From the NCBI GenBank assembly GCA_021732785.1, contig JAKFUG010000037.1, positions 62,001 to 126,000 on the forward strand: a DNA stretch of 64,000 nucleotides, given 5' to 3'. Position numbers and translations under genes: made by a program. Origin of the DNA: Planctomycetaceae bacterium (GTDB taxonomy: Bacteria; Planctomycetota; Planctomycetia; Planctomycetales; Planctomycetaceae). The notes under the pieces are model-generated. The model was given only the letters and a program-made list of their open reading frames with translations, was not told where the DNA came from and did no database searches. Numbering within the stretch: position 1 is the first letter of the stretch; each line of letters opens with the position of its first letter. Of this stretch, positions 42,162 through 50,862 are shown piece after piece.

Positions 42162-43559
42162 ATTCACCAGCGGATTGCCATCACACACGCGGTGCGGACG
42201 GTTGAGCGCGTCGTGCAGTTCCGCGTCGAGCGGAATTCCGAGCGCGTGATGAATCGTGGCGATGAAATCTTCCGGACTGACCGGGTTCTGCGTCGGATAC
42301 GCGGCTTGCCGATCGCTGGCTCCGTAGACCTGCCCCCCCTGGATGCCACCCCCGGCGAGAACCACCGATTGGCACGGCCCCCAGTGATCGCGCCCCGCTT
42401 GGGGGTTAATTTTCGGCGTGCGGCCAAACTCGCCCATCATCGCGACTAATGTGTCGTCCAATAACCCGCGTTGCGATAAATCTTCGATGAGCGCGGAATA
42501 CCCCTGATCGAGTGAAGGAAGACAATACGATTCCTTCAACATTTGATGTCCGCTAATACTATTCAGCGATGCCGTCCCACCGTGGTTATCCCACACGTTG
42601 AGAACGTTGCCGTCTTTAGGTGAAATGTAATACCACACCAGCGTGACCAGACGGACGCCGGATTCGACGAGCCGCCGGGCGAGCAGGAACGCTTCTCCAT
42701 ATTCATTGCGGCCGTAGCGCTCGCGCATGCGGTCCGATTCGCGGGCGACTTCAAACGCCCCTTTGGCTTCCGGGGCGAACAACATCCGATACGCTTGTTC
42801 CCGCGCGGACTCCAATCCCGCCAGCGAGCTCCGATCCCCCTGCGATTGCAGTTTCCGCTCGGTTTCTTCAAGAACTTTCAGCAACCCGACACGAGATTGC
42901 ACGCGAACGGCGTCCAAACCCGTCGGCAAATCGAGCGAGTGCGGCGCTGGCCCCGAAACTTCACCGGGGGCTTGCATTTCGAGCGGGTCAAACCGCGGCC
43001 CGAGGAACCCGGCGTGCGTGCCGGTGTAGATCACGCCGTCATGTCCGATGGGTCGCGGAATCGTCACCGCAGCGGGCATCGCACCCGGCGGACTGAAATA
43101 GGAGACCACCGACCCGAGCGTGGGGAAATCCGTTCGATTGCGCATATTGCGCGGCACGGCAAGACCGTCCTTGAATCGGCCGGTCAATGTATAATTGACG
43201 CCGATCTCATGGATATTACTTGGATGAGTGTAAGAACGGATGATCGCCAGTTTATCCGTCTGTTTGGCAATCTGTGGGAGTTGATCGCAGATCGAAATGC
43301 CGGGAACAACGGTGTGGGTGGCCCCGAACTGGCTGCGGATGCCGTCGGGGGCGTCGAGTTTGGGGTCGAACGTTTCCTGCTGCGGTGGTCCGCCCCACAG
43401 GTAAACGAGGATGCACGATTTCGCCGTGGCTTTCGGCGTCAGCTTGCCATTCGCCGCCAACCGGGCGCGCGATTGATCGGCGTGGAGGAGTTTCGGGAGC
43501 GTGAGCCCGCCGAGACCCACAGTTCCGAGTTGGAGCAAAGCATCGCGGCGGTGGAGCAT
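42150..43559 (-). CDS. DUF1501 protein with Tat-like signal (copy 1)
   Basis: 469 residues. The leader MLHRRDALLQLGTVGLGGLT has a twin arginine followed by a hydrophobic stretch, typical for DUF1501 export. The family blocks are CILVYLWGGPPQQETFDPKL, then GEFGRTPKINPQAGRDHWG and VYGASDRQAAYPTQNPVSPE. The fold is related to alkaline phosphatase/sulfatase. The family usually accompanies DUF1549/DUF1553 cytochromes; such a gene is at 58489 but not adjacent. The 3' end overlaps the ClpP-like gene. Confidence 0.9.
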   Translation of the reverse strand: MLHRRDALLQLGTVGLGGLTLPKLLHADQSRARLAANGKLTPKATAKSCILVYLWGGPPQQETFDPKLDAPDGIRSQFGATHTVVPGISICDQLPQIAKQTDKLAIIRSYTHPSNIHEIGVNYTLTGRFKDGLAVPRNMRNRTDFPTLGSVVSYFSPPGAMPAAVTIPRPIGHDGVIYTGTHAGFLGPRFDPLEMQAPGEVSGPAPHSLDLPTGLDAVRVQSRVGLLKVLEETERKLQSQGDRSSLAGLESAREQAYRMLFAPEAKGAFEVARESDRMRERYGRNEYGEAFLLARRLVESGVRLVTLVWYYISPKDGNVLNVWDNHGGTASLNSISGHQMLKESYCLPSLDQGYSALIEDLSQRGLLDDTLVAMMGEFGRTPKINPQAGRDHWGPCQSVVLAGGGIQGGQVYGASDRQAAYPTQNPVSPEDFIATIHHALGIPLDAELHDALNRPHRVCDGNPLVNLFA

Positions 43560-43655
43560 GGAAAATGTCCCGAGAAAACATCACACCAGCGCGAACGCAT
43601 CGTAATCGGTAGATGTAACATTCGTCAATTGGGTACCAGTTTGACGAAGAAAATG

Positions 43656-43742
43656 TCGTGTCCGAATTTGATGGCTGACAGCGCGGAAAGCACCCCGGCT
43701 GCTTCCGAGCAGCCGGGGTGCTGGCTTCAACTTGGGACACGA
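43656..43742. repeat. 85-bp element family 6, copy B (TIR-like ends)
   Basis: TCGTGTCC at the left and GGACACGA at the right are perfect inverted ends. The same AGCACCCCGGCTGCT / AGCAGCCGGGGTGCT stem is central. It lies between DUF1501 (minus) and tetR (plus), ending about 22 bp before the tetR -35 box. Confidence 0.9.
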
Positions 43743-43764
43743 CCAAAGAAAAGGAAAACTCGTC

Positions 43765-43792
43765 TTGTTTCCGACCGACTGGTCGGTATAAT
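43765..43792 (+). promoter_or_regulatory. tetR promoter with operator in the spacer
   Basis: -35 TTGTTT (43765-43770), 16-bp spacer CCGACCGACTGGTCGG (43771-43786), -10 TATAAT (43787-43792). The spacer is an inverted repeat, CCGACC-GACT-GGTCGG, of the ACCGACTGGTCGGT type bound by many TetR repressors, so autorepression is predicted. Confidence 0.75.
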
Positions 43793-43827
43793 TCTTGTGT
43801 GCGAAAGTTTTTCCTCCAAGGCGCGTC

Positions 43828-44430
43828 ATGGCCGTTTCCCGCGATCTGTTGATCAATGCTGCGTTGCAAGTCGTGATTCAGGATGGCTTTGGAGCCATGA
43901 CACTGGACGCCGTGGCCAAGGCAGCGGGAGTCAGCAAGGGGGGATTGATCCACTATTTCCCCTCGAAAGACGCGCTCGTCGCGGGGATGCTTGATGACTA
44001 TGGCATGCAACTGGAACGCGAACTCGATCGCCGGGCGGCGGTCGATCCGTTAATTACCGGTCGCCGTGTACGGGCAATGATGCAGTTCGCTTTTCCGTGG
44101 CTGGAACAGACGGAAGCGGGCGAGGTACATCATCCCGCCCAACAAAGCGACGGCGTCCGGATGTTATTGGCCATGATTACCGCCGCCGGGGTGAATCGCG
44201 AATTGCTGGCACCTTTGCGTGAGCGGGCCCGAAAAATGATGGACCGCATTCTCTCGCAAGATCCCGATGCCGATTGGCAGTTGCTGACGTGGCTCGCGGT
44301 GGATGGATTGATGTTGTGGCAATACCTCGGACTGTTGCCCCCGAGCGACCCGTTGCAGGAACAATTGATTCGTCGGCTCTACGCGCTGACGAAGCAACCG
44401 CCCCCTCGTCCGGCGGAGGTGGCAGCATGA
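43828..44430 (+). CDS. TetR-family transcriptional regulator
   Basis: 200 residues from ATG 43828. The N-terminal helix-turn-helix is ALQVVIQDGFGAMTLDAVAK followed by AAGVSKGGLIHYFPSKDAL, the classical TetR recognition region. The C-terminal domain (about 70-200) is the variable ligand pocket. Its ATGA overlap with the next gene couples translation with the membrane fusion protein, suggesting the regulator controls an efflux/secretion unit. The upstream promoter carries a palindrome that should be its operator. Confidence 0.93.
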   Translation: MAVSRDLLINAALQVVIQDGFGAMTLDAVAKAAGVSKGGLIHYFPSKDALVAGMLDDYGMQLERELDRRAAVDPLITGRRVRAMMQFAFPWLEQTEAGEVHHPAQQSDGVRMLLAMITAAGVNRELLAPLRERARKMMDRILSQDPDADWQLLTWLAVDGLMLWQYLGLLPPSDPLQEQLIRRLYALTKQPPPRPAEVAA

Positions 44431-45503
44431 GTGCGTCTCCCATTCCCATCCCGCGATGGGCACGCTGGCTGGTAGGGCTCACGGCGCTGATTATCGTGAT
44501 CAGTGCGGGTGGCTGGGCGGCGACCCAGTGGCAGCAGCCGTTGCCCCCCGCATTGCCCACAACGCCACCGGACGCGTTGGCACTGCCCGCCGTCGGAGCG
44601 TGGGGACGCATCGCGCCGCAAGGGGAAGTCATTGACCTGGGACCGCCGACCGGAATGGACGGCGTCCGGGTGGAAAAGCTCCTGGTTGACGAAGGGGACG
44701 CGGTCAAAGCCGGCGATGTGATTGCCGTTCTGGACACATTCCACCGCCGTGAAACCGCGCTGCAGGAAGCCGAGGCGTTGGAACAGGTCGCGGAGGCCAG
44801 GCTGGCTCAAGCCAAAGAAGGGGCCAAACCCGCGGAGATCGCCGCTCAGGAAGCGATGGTCACCCGCGCGCAGGCGGAGTTCGAGAATGCCCAAGTGGAG
44901 GTCGAACGCTGGCGTCCGCTCCGCGCTCAAAAAATCGTGGGTCCCGAGGACTTCGCCGCGAAAGAGTTGCAGCGTGACCGGTTTCGCGAAGCGGTGCGGC
45001 AAGCTCAGGCGCAACTCGAAGCGCTGCGAACCGTCCGGCCGGTTGACGTGGCGCTGGCCACGGCGGAAGTCCGGCGGGCCAACGCCGCCGTGGAACACGC
45101 CCGGGCGGAACTCATGGCGACGAAAATTTTAGCGCCGACCGATGGCCGCATCCTCCGCGTGCAGGCTCGGCCGGGACAGCGCATTGGCGAAAACGGCGTT
45201 GTCGAAATGGGCAACACGAACGTGATGTTCGCGATCGCCGAGGTTTACGAAGCGGATGTGGGCCGCGTGCGGGTCGGACAAGCGGCGCGATTGCGGGTCC
45301 CCTCCTTGCCGGAAGACCTGCACGGCAAGGTCGAGCGCCTCGGTTGGATGGTGGGACGAAAGGTGACGCTGAACAACGACCCGATCTCCGACACCGATGC
45401 GCGGGTGATCGAGGTCCGCATTCAAATCAACGCCGCCGATGCCCCGCGCGTCGCGCAGCTCTCGAATGCCCGCGTCGAGATTCGAATCGATGTCGGTCGG
45501 TAG
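44427..45503 (+). CDS. HlyD/DevB-like membrane fusion protein
   Basis: 358 residues, ATG 44427 overlapping the tetR stop (ATGA) with GGAGGTGG upstream. One N-terminal membrane helix (WLVGLTALIIVISAGGWAAT) is followed by a biotinyl-lipoyl-like half (GVRVEKLLVDEGDAVKAGDV), a long coiled coil (about 110-230, TALQEAEALEQVAEARLAQA and the parallel QAQLEALRTV arm), and the return lipoyl half (ATKILAPTDGRILRVQARPG). The beta-barrel/MP domain follows. Such proteins link an inner-membrane ABC transporter to the outer membrane. No permease or ATPase follows here, so the partner is encoded elsewhere. Confidence 0.9.
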   Translation: MSASPIPIPRWARWLVGLTALIIVISAGGWAATQWQQPLPPALPTTPPDALALPAVGAWGRIAPQGEVIDLGPPTGMDGVRVEKLLVDEGDAVKAGDVIAVLDTFHRRETALQEAEALEQVAEARLAQAKEGAKPAEIAAQEAMVTRAQAEFENAQVEVERWRPLRAQKIVGPEDFAAKELQRDRFREAVRQAQAQLEALRTVRPVDVALATAEVRRANAAVEHARAELMATKILAPTDGRILRVQARPGQRIGENGVVEMGNTNVMFAIAEVYEADVGRVRVGQAARLRVPSLPEDLHGKVERLGWMVGRKVTLNNDPISDTDARVIEVRIQINAADAPRVAQLSNARVEIRIDVGR

Positions 45504-45593
45504 CGGCTCATGCCCGTCCGCAGGATGTTTTTGCTGCGGCGATCCGTCGTGTGACGATCTCGCTCGATGACATCGATTTCTCTGCGTGAATTT

Positions 45594-45660
45594 GTGTGCC
45601 ACTGGCTCTGCCCGTGTCTTTTCGATTCAAAAAATAGCACTGGCAGAGCCAGTGGCACAC
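45594..45660. repeat. Palindromic repeat family 1, copy 6
   Basis: Arms GTGTGCCACTGGCTCTGCCC and inverse with about 22 bp between; one mismatch (GCCCGTG). About 90 bases after the membrane fusion gene stop. Confidence 0.92.
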
Positions 45661-45801
45661 CGAGGATGGAAATCGAGTTTCCCGGAATTTTCTTGACGGC
45701 CGAGACGGTGCGTCGCACACTGACCAGTGTTCAAAATTCACTTCTCGCTTTCCATCAAAAAAACTCCCTTCGTTCGCTCCACCATCTTCAGGGGTCAGAA
45801 G

Positions 45802-46185
45802 ATGAACTGGTTCGTCGAGACGAAGACGCATCGAACCGTGACCACGGCCGTGGTGAGCGGTCCGTTGGACGCCAACGCTTTCTTTCAGATGCGCGATCGG
45901 GTTCGTCAGCAGCAAGTGGCTCAAGGCGGGCAGAGTGTGCTGCTGGACCTGCGACAAACAATCTTGAAAATCACCACACTGGACGTCTTTGCGATCGCCT
46001 CATCGCACCGGGATGTCTTTCCGGTTGAGATCCCGTTTGCGGTGCTCATCCGGCCCGCGACGTTCATTCCCGGGGATGCCCGCTTCCTCGAAAATGTGCT
46101 GGTCAATCGCGGAACCGTGGCGAAAGTCTTTACCGACGAAGCCGCCGCGCGCACATGGATGACGGCGAGTGTTGAAGCCTCCTGA
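45802..46185 (+). CDS. SpoIIAA/STAS-fold-like protein of unknown function (127 aa)
   Basis: 127 residues from ATG 45802 (GGGGTCAGAAG upstream). It has alternating strands and helices: HRTVTTAVVSGPLDANAFFQ, SVLLDLRQTILKITTLDVFA, PFAVLIRPATFIPGDARFLE, VAKVFTDEAAARTWM. This beta-alpha pattern resembles the SpoIIAA-like/STAS fold (DUF3478-like group). No phosphorylation site is evident. It lies alone between a membrane fusion protein and a DNA glycosylase. Confidence 0.7.
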   Translation: MNWFVETKTHRTVTTAVVSGPLDANAFFQMRDRVRQQQVAQGGQSVLLDLRQTILKITTLDVFAIASSHRDVFPVEIPFAVLIRPATFIPGDARFLENVLVNRGTVAKVFTDEAAARTWMTASVEAS

Positions 46186-46263
46186 TGCTTGCTCCCGGAA
46201 CCTGTTAAACTCGGTGATCATTCGTGGCAGCGGACGAAGGGAACTCGTGTTGAAGGTCGGGGC

Positions 46264-46923
46264 ATGGCTTCGTTGTTGACTCGTCGGAACGAACACGTTT
46301 CTGCCGCCGTGGCGCATTTGCGGGATGCCGATCCGCGATTGAATTGGCTCATCGATCGCGCCGGGCCCTTCACGTTGAAAGTGGAACGCGATCGGTATGC
46401 GATGCTGGTGCGATCGATCCTTTCACAACAAATCTCGACGAAGGCCGCGCGTTCGATTCGGTTGAAACTGGAGGCGGTGGTCGGCGGACTCAGCCCCGCG
46501 GCGATTGCCGCCGCGCCGGAAGCCACGCTGCGTGGTGCCGGGCTGTCGAATCAGAAGGTGACCTATCTCCGCGACCTGACCGCGCACGTGATCGATGGTC
46601 GCCTCGAACTCAACCGGCTGCACCGCCTGGAAGACGAAGCCGTTATTGAGCAACTCATCGCGGTCAAGGGGATCGGTCGCTGGACGGCGCAGATGTTCCT
46701 GATGTTCAGTCTGGGTCGGCTCGACGTCTTTCCGCACGACGATCTGGGCATCCGTTCGTCGATGCGGGCGCTGTATCACCTCGAAGAGTTGCCCGGCAAA
46801 GCGCAATGCCTGGAACTCGCGGCACCGTGGAGACCCTACAGCACGATCGCCTCGTGGTATGTCTGGCGGCTGTCCGACTTGAAAGCGGACCCGACGATGG
46901 ACGCGAGTTGTTATCCGGTCTGA
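46264..46923 (+). CDS. DNA-3-methyladenine glycosylase II (AlkA-type, HhH-GPD)
   Basis: 219 residues from ATG 46264 (GAAGG upstream). The HhH-GPD core is SILSQQISTKAARSIRLKLE, the GVKGIG-type hairpin in QLIAVKGIGRWTAQMFLMFS, and the catalytic Asp in VFPHDDLGIRSS. The C-terminal 'APWRPYSTIASWYVWRL' is typical of the family. No four-Cys iron-sulfur cluster is present, as expected for AlkA rather than EndoIII. The enzyme removes alkylated bases. The N-terminal AlkA domain is absent, giving the short form common in many bacteria. Confidence 0.93.
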   Translation: MASLLTRRNEHVSAAVAHLRDADPRLNWLIDRAGPFTLKVERDRYAMLVRSILSQQISTKAARSIRLKLEAVVGGLSPAAIAAAPEATLRGAGLSNQKVTYLRDLTAHVIDGRLELNRLHRLEDEAVIEQLIAVKGIGRWTAQMFLMFSLGRLDVFPHDDLGIRSSMRALYHLEELPGKAQCLELAAPWRPYSTIASWYVWRLSDLKADPTMDASCYPV

Positions 46924-46950
46924 TTCGCGATCCGATCGTGGTTTCGTTTG

Positions 46951-46983
46951 AAGAGTCGGGGCCCCTGCCCCGACGTCTTTAAA
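46951..46983. repeat. Family 5, copy B, between convergent genes
   Basis: AAGAGTCGGGGCCCCTGCCC followed by CGACGTCTT: a near-perfect inverted repeat GTCGGGG-CCCCTGC-CCCGAC between the glycosylase stop and the methyltransferase stop. It could serve as a bidirectional terminator. Confidence 0.75.
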
Positions 46984-46995
46984 TCCGTTAGCGGG

Positions 46996-47952
46996 TTATT
47001 CCGGCTTCTGCAACACGAACACCATGTAGTTCGAGTTGTTGCGCACGTACTGGTGAGCCACGACGGATTCGGCGAGGGCTTTCCAATCCGTCGGGGAAAT
47101 CGAACGGTACAGCGGGTTCCGCCATTCCAGAAAGCGCCGTCCTAAACTGTTATTGCCGAGATCGGAAAGACAACGGAACACGGCTTGAATGGGTGTCGAA
47201 ACGCGCGACGTCCAATCGTGGGTGGACACGATCCTGAACCCGGCATCCACCGCGGCGTGTTCGTAGTCGGCAATCGAAAAGAAATCGTCCCACTGCCAGA
47301 CTTCACGGACGAGTCGCGTTTCCGGATCGTCCAGGGTGTCTCGATGGGCTTCGGTCTTCCAGGCGAAATCCACGACCACCGCCCGCCCGCCCGGTCGCAA
47401 GACGCGGTAGGCTTCGCGCAGGAATTGGGCCCGATCGGGAAAGTGGAACGCGGCTTCCAGACAGAGAATCCGGTCGACCGAACCATCGTCAAATTTGAGA
47501 TCGGTGACATCGCCCGCGGCATACGACAGACCGGGCAGATGGTCGAAGAGCGCGTTCGCAACGGCGATATTGCGGTTTAGTAAATCCAGGCCGACCACCG
47601 TCGCTCCGGGATACAGGCAATGAATGATGAAGGAACTTTTCCCGCGACCGCAGGCGAGATCGAGCACGTGATGTTCGGGTTTGATGTTGAGCAGATCGAC
47701 CGACTTCATCACCAGTTGGCGCTGCGCCCATTCGAGATTCACGAGGACGTTGAGCGTAGTGAAGGGCCAGCGAAAGGGGTAATACCCCAAGTTCATCAAC
47801 GCCGGGCCCCAGGTCTCCAGCCGCAACATGCGATACACGACGTTGGAGCCGTCGTACGACGTCTGCACGTCAATCGGCAATTCTTGCCCGTGGGGCACCG
47901 CGGCCGGAGACAGATCTTCCAGCGTGGCGGCGGCCGTCGGCAGGTTATTCAT
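46996..47952 (-). CDS. Class I SAM-dependent methyltransferase
   Basis: 318 residues. Motif I is HHVLDLACGRGKSS, with the acidic residue of motif II in TVVGLDLLNRNIAVAN. 'LSYAAGDVTDLKFDDGSVDR' is motif III, followed by the post-motif RVLRPGGRAVVVDFAW. The C-terminal part (about 200-318) is not conserved. The arrangement is that of the Methyltransf_11/UbiE-like group with an N-terminal extension of about 80 residues, as in small-molecule methyltransferases such as those acting on sterols or tocopherols; the substrate is unknown. The N-terminus lies against a 295-bp gap that holds no gene I can support. Confidence 0.88.
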   Translation of the reverse strand: MNNLPTAAATLEDLSPAAVPHGQELPIDVQTSYDGSNVVYRMLRLETWGPALMNLGYYPFRWPFTTLNVLVNLEWAQRQLVMKSVDLLNIKPEHHVLDLACGRGKSSFIIHCLYPGATVVGLDLLNRNIAVANALFDHLPGLSYAAGDVTDLKFDDGSVDRILCLEAAFHFPDRAQFLREAYRVLRPGGRAVVVDFAWKTEAHRDTLDDPETRLVREVWQWDDFFSIADYEHAAVDAGFRIVSTHDWTSRVSTPIQAVFRCLSDLGNNSLGRRFLEWRNPLYRSISPTDWKALAESVVAHQYVRNNSNYMVFVLQKPE

Positions 47953-48247
47953 ATGGATGGCATGACGAGGAGGAGGAAACGGTACAGCGAACCGACTTCG
48001 ACGTGGCCACAGCGCGGACGCTCCGCGCCGAGACGCAAACTTTCTCCTGTCGGCTTGCCGGGTGCCAGGAATTCACTTCGGTTGCCTCCAAAGCGGTAAA
48101 GCCAAACTTTATCCGCTGCCGCTCGGAAAACGACATCTTTGCGTCCCCTTCGAGAAAAGCAAATTGGCAGACTTTTCCGATTAAAGAGAGTATGCCGATT
48201 GTGTCGATGTTGACGACAAGGCGAATTGTTCGTCAAGGCGGGACGTC
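47953..48247. other. Intergenic region with no recognised feature
   Basis: 295 bp between divergent genes. I see no repeat family, RNA structure or coding frame here; it should hold the two promoters. Confidence 0.5.
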
Positions 48248-49312
48248 GTGCGCATTTCTGATTTGTTCACAATCTGCGTTGTTTGCGCAGCCGTTTCCGG
48301 CTGTGTAATGTTCGACGTCGGTGCGACCAATCCCGTCAACGGACTCACCACCGTCGCCGTCGCGCCGTTCTTCAATTTGAGCGAAGAACGCTCGGTCGAC
48401 GGGCGGCGATTTGCCCAGGCCTATTTTACGGAACTCCAGAAGACGCCCGGCTTTCAGGTGGTTCCCGTCGGCATCGTCGAACAGGCGATTCACGACAACA
48501 AGCTGGAGATGACCAGCCGCGATGATGCTCTGAAACTCGTCGAAATCCTGCACGTGGACGCGATTGTGGTCGGCGCGATTACGGATTACTCGCCGTATTA
48601 CCCGCCGCGGATCGGTTTGCAGGTGTCGTGGTATTCCCCGCAGGAATGGACGTTCGCGCCGGGCGTGCCGGTGTACGAAGACGGCCGGAAATGGGCGATC
48701 CCCAAACGGAATTGGTCGGTCTGGAAGAGCAAACACGAACCGGAAATGTGCGAGCCGGGGCAACCCGTGGTCCGGATGCAATCCCCCGATGAAGACACGC
48801 GCTCGTTCTGGAATCCGTGGGGAAGCTGGGGCCGCTATTTCCGCTGGAACAGCCCCGCCGCGAAAGAAACTCCGCCCAGACGGTTGATTGAAACCACGCC
48901 CGTGACCGATTCGGCAGAAATCGCCGCTGAACAACCGGTGGAAGTGCCGGAGGAAGAACTCCCGGTGTTGCCGCCTCCGCCGTTGACGCCGAGCATCGCC
49001 CCGCCCTTTCCGCCCGTTGCCTCCGCGACACCCGCGTTTCAAACGCAGATCGGCAATCCCACGTTCGATCCACGATTGCCGCTGATGGCGTACACGCGGA
49101 TGTTCGATGGTGCCGACCCGCAACTCACGGCGAAGCTGCGCGATTACGTCGAACTCAGCGGCGATTTGCGCAGCGGCGGCTGGCAGGGTTATCTCAGTCG
49201 TAGTGAAGATTTCATTCGGTTCACTTCCCACGTGATGGTGGTGGAAATGCTGCAACTGCACGGCGGTGAAGCGAAACGGCGGGTGGTGGTGAAAATGCGA
49301 CGGTATCGGTGA
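48248..49312 (+). CDS. Lipoprotein with LpoB/CsgG-like N-terminal domain
   Basis: 354 residues, GTG 48248 with AAGGCGGG upstream. The leader MRISDLFTICVVCAAVSGC ends in a lipobox (C19). The N-terminal domain VAVAPFFNLSEERSVDGRRF, followed by YFTELQKTPGFQVVPVGIVE and LVEILHVDAIVVGAITDYSP, fits the CsgG/LpoB-like fold ('VAVlpf.N.t')... The middle is Trp/Pro-rich (WNPWGSWGRYFRW) and the Pro-rich stretch PPLTPSIAPPFPPV links to a conserved C-terminal DYVELSGDLRSGGWQGYLSR. Envelope-associated; the function is unknown. Confidence 0.72.
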   Translation: MRISDLFTICVVCAAVSGCVMFDVGATNPVNGLTTVAVAPFFNLSEERSVDGRRFAQAYFTELQKTPGFQVVPVGIVEQAIHDNKLEMTSRDDALKLVEILHVDAIVVGAITDYSPYYPPRIGLQVSWYSPQEWTFAPGVPVYEDGRKWAIPKRNWSVWKSKHEPEMCEPGQPVVRMQSPDEDTRSFWNPWGSWGRYFRWNSPAAKETPPRRLIETTPVTDSAEIAAEQPVEVPEEELPVLPPPPLTPSIAPPFPPVASATPAFQTQIGNPTFDPRLPLMAYTRMFDGADPQLTAKLRDYVELSGDLRSGGWQGYLSRSEDFIRFTSHVMVVEMLQLHGGEAKRRVVVKMRRYR

Positions 49313-49476
49313 TGCAATCGGCAAAGAAGCCCACGGAATGCTTTCCGTGGGGTGTAAACGAGTTATCAAGGATCCCGGTTTTTCGCCGATACAGACATCA
49401 GCGAAGGACGCAGACAGAACGGTGCGCTACCGAAACTCACGGCAGCGCAAGCGTGTAAGACCAGGAAGGTTGTGCC

Positions 49477-49719
49477 ATGCAACGCGGCGTGAATGTGTTG
49501 GCGCTGATCAAAGGCGAAGAACGGTACGTCTTCCTCTACGATGACGAGAGCGCAGACCAACTGCTTCGCACGATGGGTCAGTATGCGGCCGATCCATCCC
49601 TCAGCTTCACCTGGTATGACGCCGCCGTCATGAGCCAGCGGATCGCCAAGCTGCGGTCCGAAGCCACCGACGAATCCCCGCGGCCGCAGTTCCGTCGGGA
49701 AAAAGCCACGGAACAGTAA
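49477..49719 (+). CDS. Small conserved-looking protein of unknown function (80 aa)
   Basis: ATG 49477 has GGAAGG seven bases upstream. The product (RGVNVLALIKGEERYVFLYD, then LLRTMGQYAADPSLSFTWYD) has two beta strands and a helix, about 52 folded residues and a charged tail. Similar small proteins sit immediately before xerC/D-type genes in other planctomycetes as far as I recall, so it may be a partner, but no function is known. A family-4 repeat follows its stop by 11 bases. Confidence 0.72.
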   Translation: MQRGVNVLALIKGEERYVFLYDDESADQLLRTMGQYAADPSLSFTWYDAAVMSQRIAKLRSEATDESPRPQFRREKATEQ

Positions 49720-49730
49720 ACATCGACGAA

Positions 49731-49862
49731 CTCGTTCCCACGCTCCGCGTGGGAATGCCTGGCCGAGACGCTCCGCGACGTCTTCGGCGACAGACTAATG
49801 CGGAGCAGGCGACGCAGAGCGTCGCGAACGTGCGTTCCCACGCAGAGCATGTGAGCGAGTTC
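49731..49862. repeat. Repeat family 4, copy B
   Basis: CTCGTTCCCACGCTCCGCGT at the left, inverted CGTTCCCACGC-containing right half ending GAGTTCC, with CGACGCAGAGCGTCG near the centre. It fills the gap between the 80-aa gene and xerC and ends about 20 bases before the xerC start. Confidence 0.85.
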
Positions 49863-49881
49863 CGCGATGAGGTGACCGCTC

Positions 49882-50805
49882 ATGCACGACGCGATCGACG
49901 GCTTTCTGCGCTATCTCAAGATCGAGCGGAATGCCTCCGAGTACACGCTCAAGTCGTACAGCGAAGACTTCCGCAGTCTCTTCGATTATCTGCAGGACCG
50001 CTGCGGCGGCGCGGACAGTGTGGCCCAGCTCGATATCGCCAACCTCCGCGGTTATGTGGCCTATCTGCACGAATGCCAATACGCCAAGGCGACCATCGCC
50101 CGGCGGTTAGCCTGCCTGCGGAGCTTCCTGCGTTATTGCCAGCGCGAAGGCTTCGTGGCTTCGAACCCGGCGAAAGCGCTGCGAACGCCACGGGCCGGTC
50201 GGAAACTGCCGCACTTTCTGACGACCGAACAGATCGCACAGCTATTGGAAGCCCCGCCGGCGAATGACGCCGAAGGCTTGCGCGACCGCGCCATGCTGGA
50301 AACGATGTACTCCGCCGGGCTGCGTGTTGCCGAACTCGTCGGTTTGAACATCGATCACTGGGACCGCGACGCCAACGTCATCCGCGTTTACGGTAAAGGG
50401 AAAAAGGAACGGATTGCCCCGATCGGGCGGTATGCCTCCAAGGCATTGCTCCGTTGGCTGGAAGCGCGTCGCCCCGCCGATAATGCCGGCCCGGATGATC
50501 GCGCCGCCGTCTTTCTCAACCGCTTCGGCACCCGGCTGACCACGCGCAGTGTTGGCCGGATGATCGAAAAATATCTGAAAGAGACCGGGCTCGATCGGCA
50601 AACGTCCCCGCACACCCTGCGGCATACCTTCGCCACGCACTTGCTCGACGGTGGTGCCGATCTGCGTGCCGTGCAGGAAATGCTCGGCCACAAAAGCCTG
50701 ACGACGACGCAAATCTACACGCACGTCAGCACACAACGGCTGCGCGACACCTACGAAAATGCCCATCCGCACGCCGCGAAGAATCGTAAGGTCGTCGAGG
50801 AATGA
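49882..50805 (+). CDS. xerC: XerC/XerD-type tyrosine recombinase
   Basis: 307 residues from ATG 49882 (GAGGTGACC upstream). The SAM-like core-binding N-terminus (about 1-95) is followed by the catalytic domain. Catalytic residues: R148 (SAGLRVAEL), K172 (YGKGKKERI), H244 and R247 ([11 protein letters not shown]), H270 (MLGHKSL) and nucleophile Y279 (TQIYTHVS). All six are present. Length and order match XerC/XerD, which resolve chromosome dimers at dif with FtsK; whether XerC or XerD cannot be decided from sequence by eye. Confidence 0.92.
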   Translation: MHDAIDGFLRYLKIERNASEYTLKSYSEDFRSLFDYLQDRCGGADSVAQLDIANLRGYVAYLHECQYAKATIARRLACLRSFLRYCQREGFVASNPAKALRTPRAGRKLPHFLTTEQIAQLLEAPPANDAEGLRDRAMLETMYSAGLRVAELVGLNIDHWDRDANVIRVYGKGKKERIAPIGRYASKALLRWLEARRPADNAGPDDRAAVFLNRFGTRLTTRSVGRMIEKYLKETGLDRQTSPHTLRHTFATHLLDGGADLRAVQEMLGHKSLTTTQIYTHVSTQRLRDTYENAHPHAAKNRKVVEE

Positions 50806-50862
50806 TGTCGTTCCCCGCTTGCCGCTTTGCCGAATCACGAGCGCACAACGGGAACCGATGCT

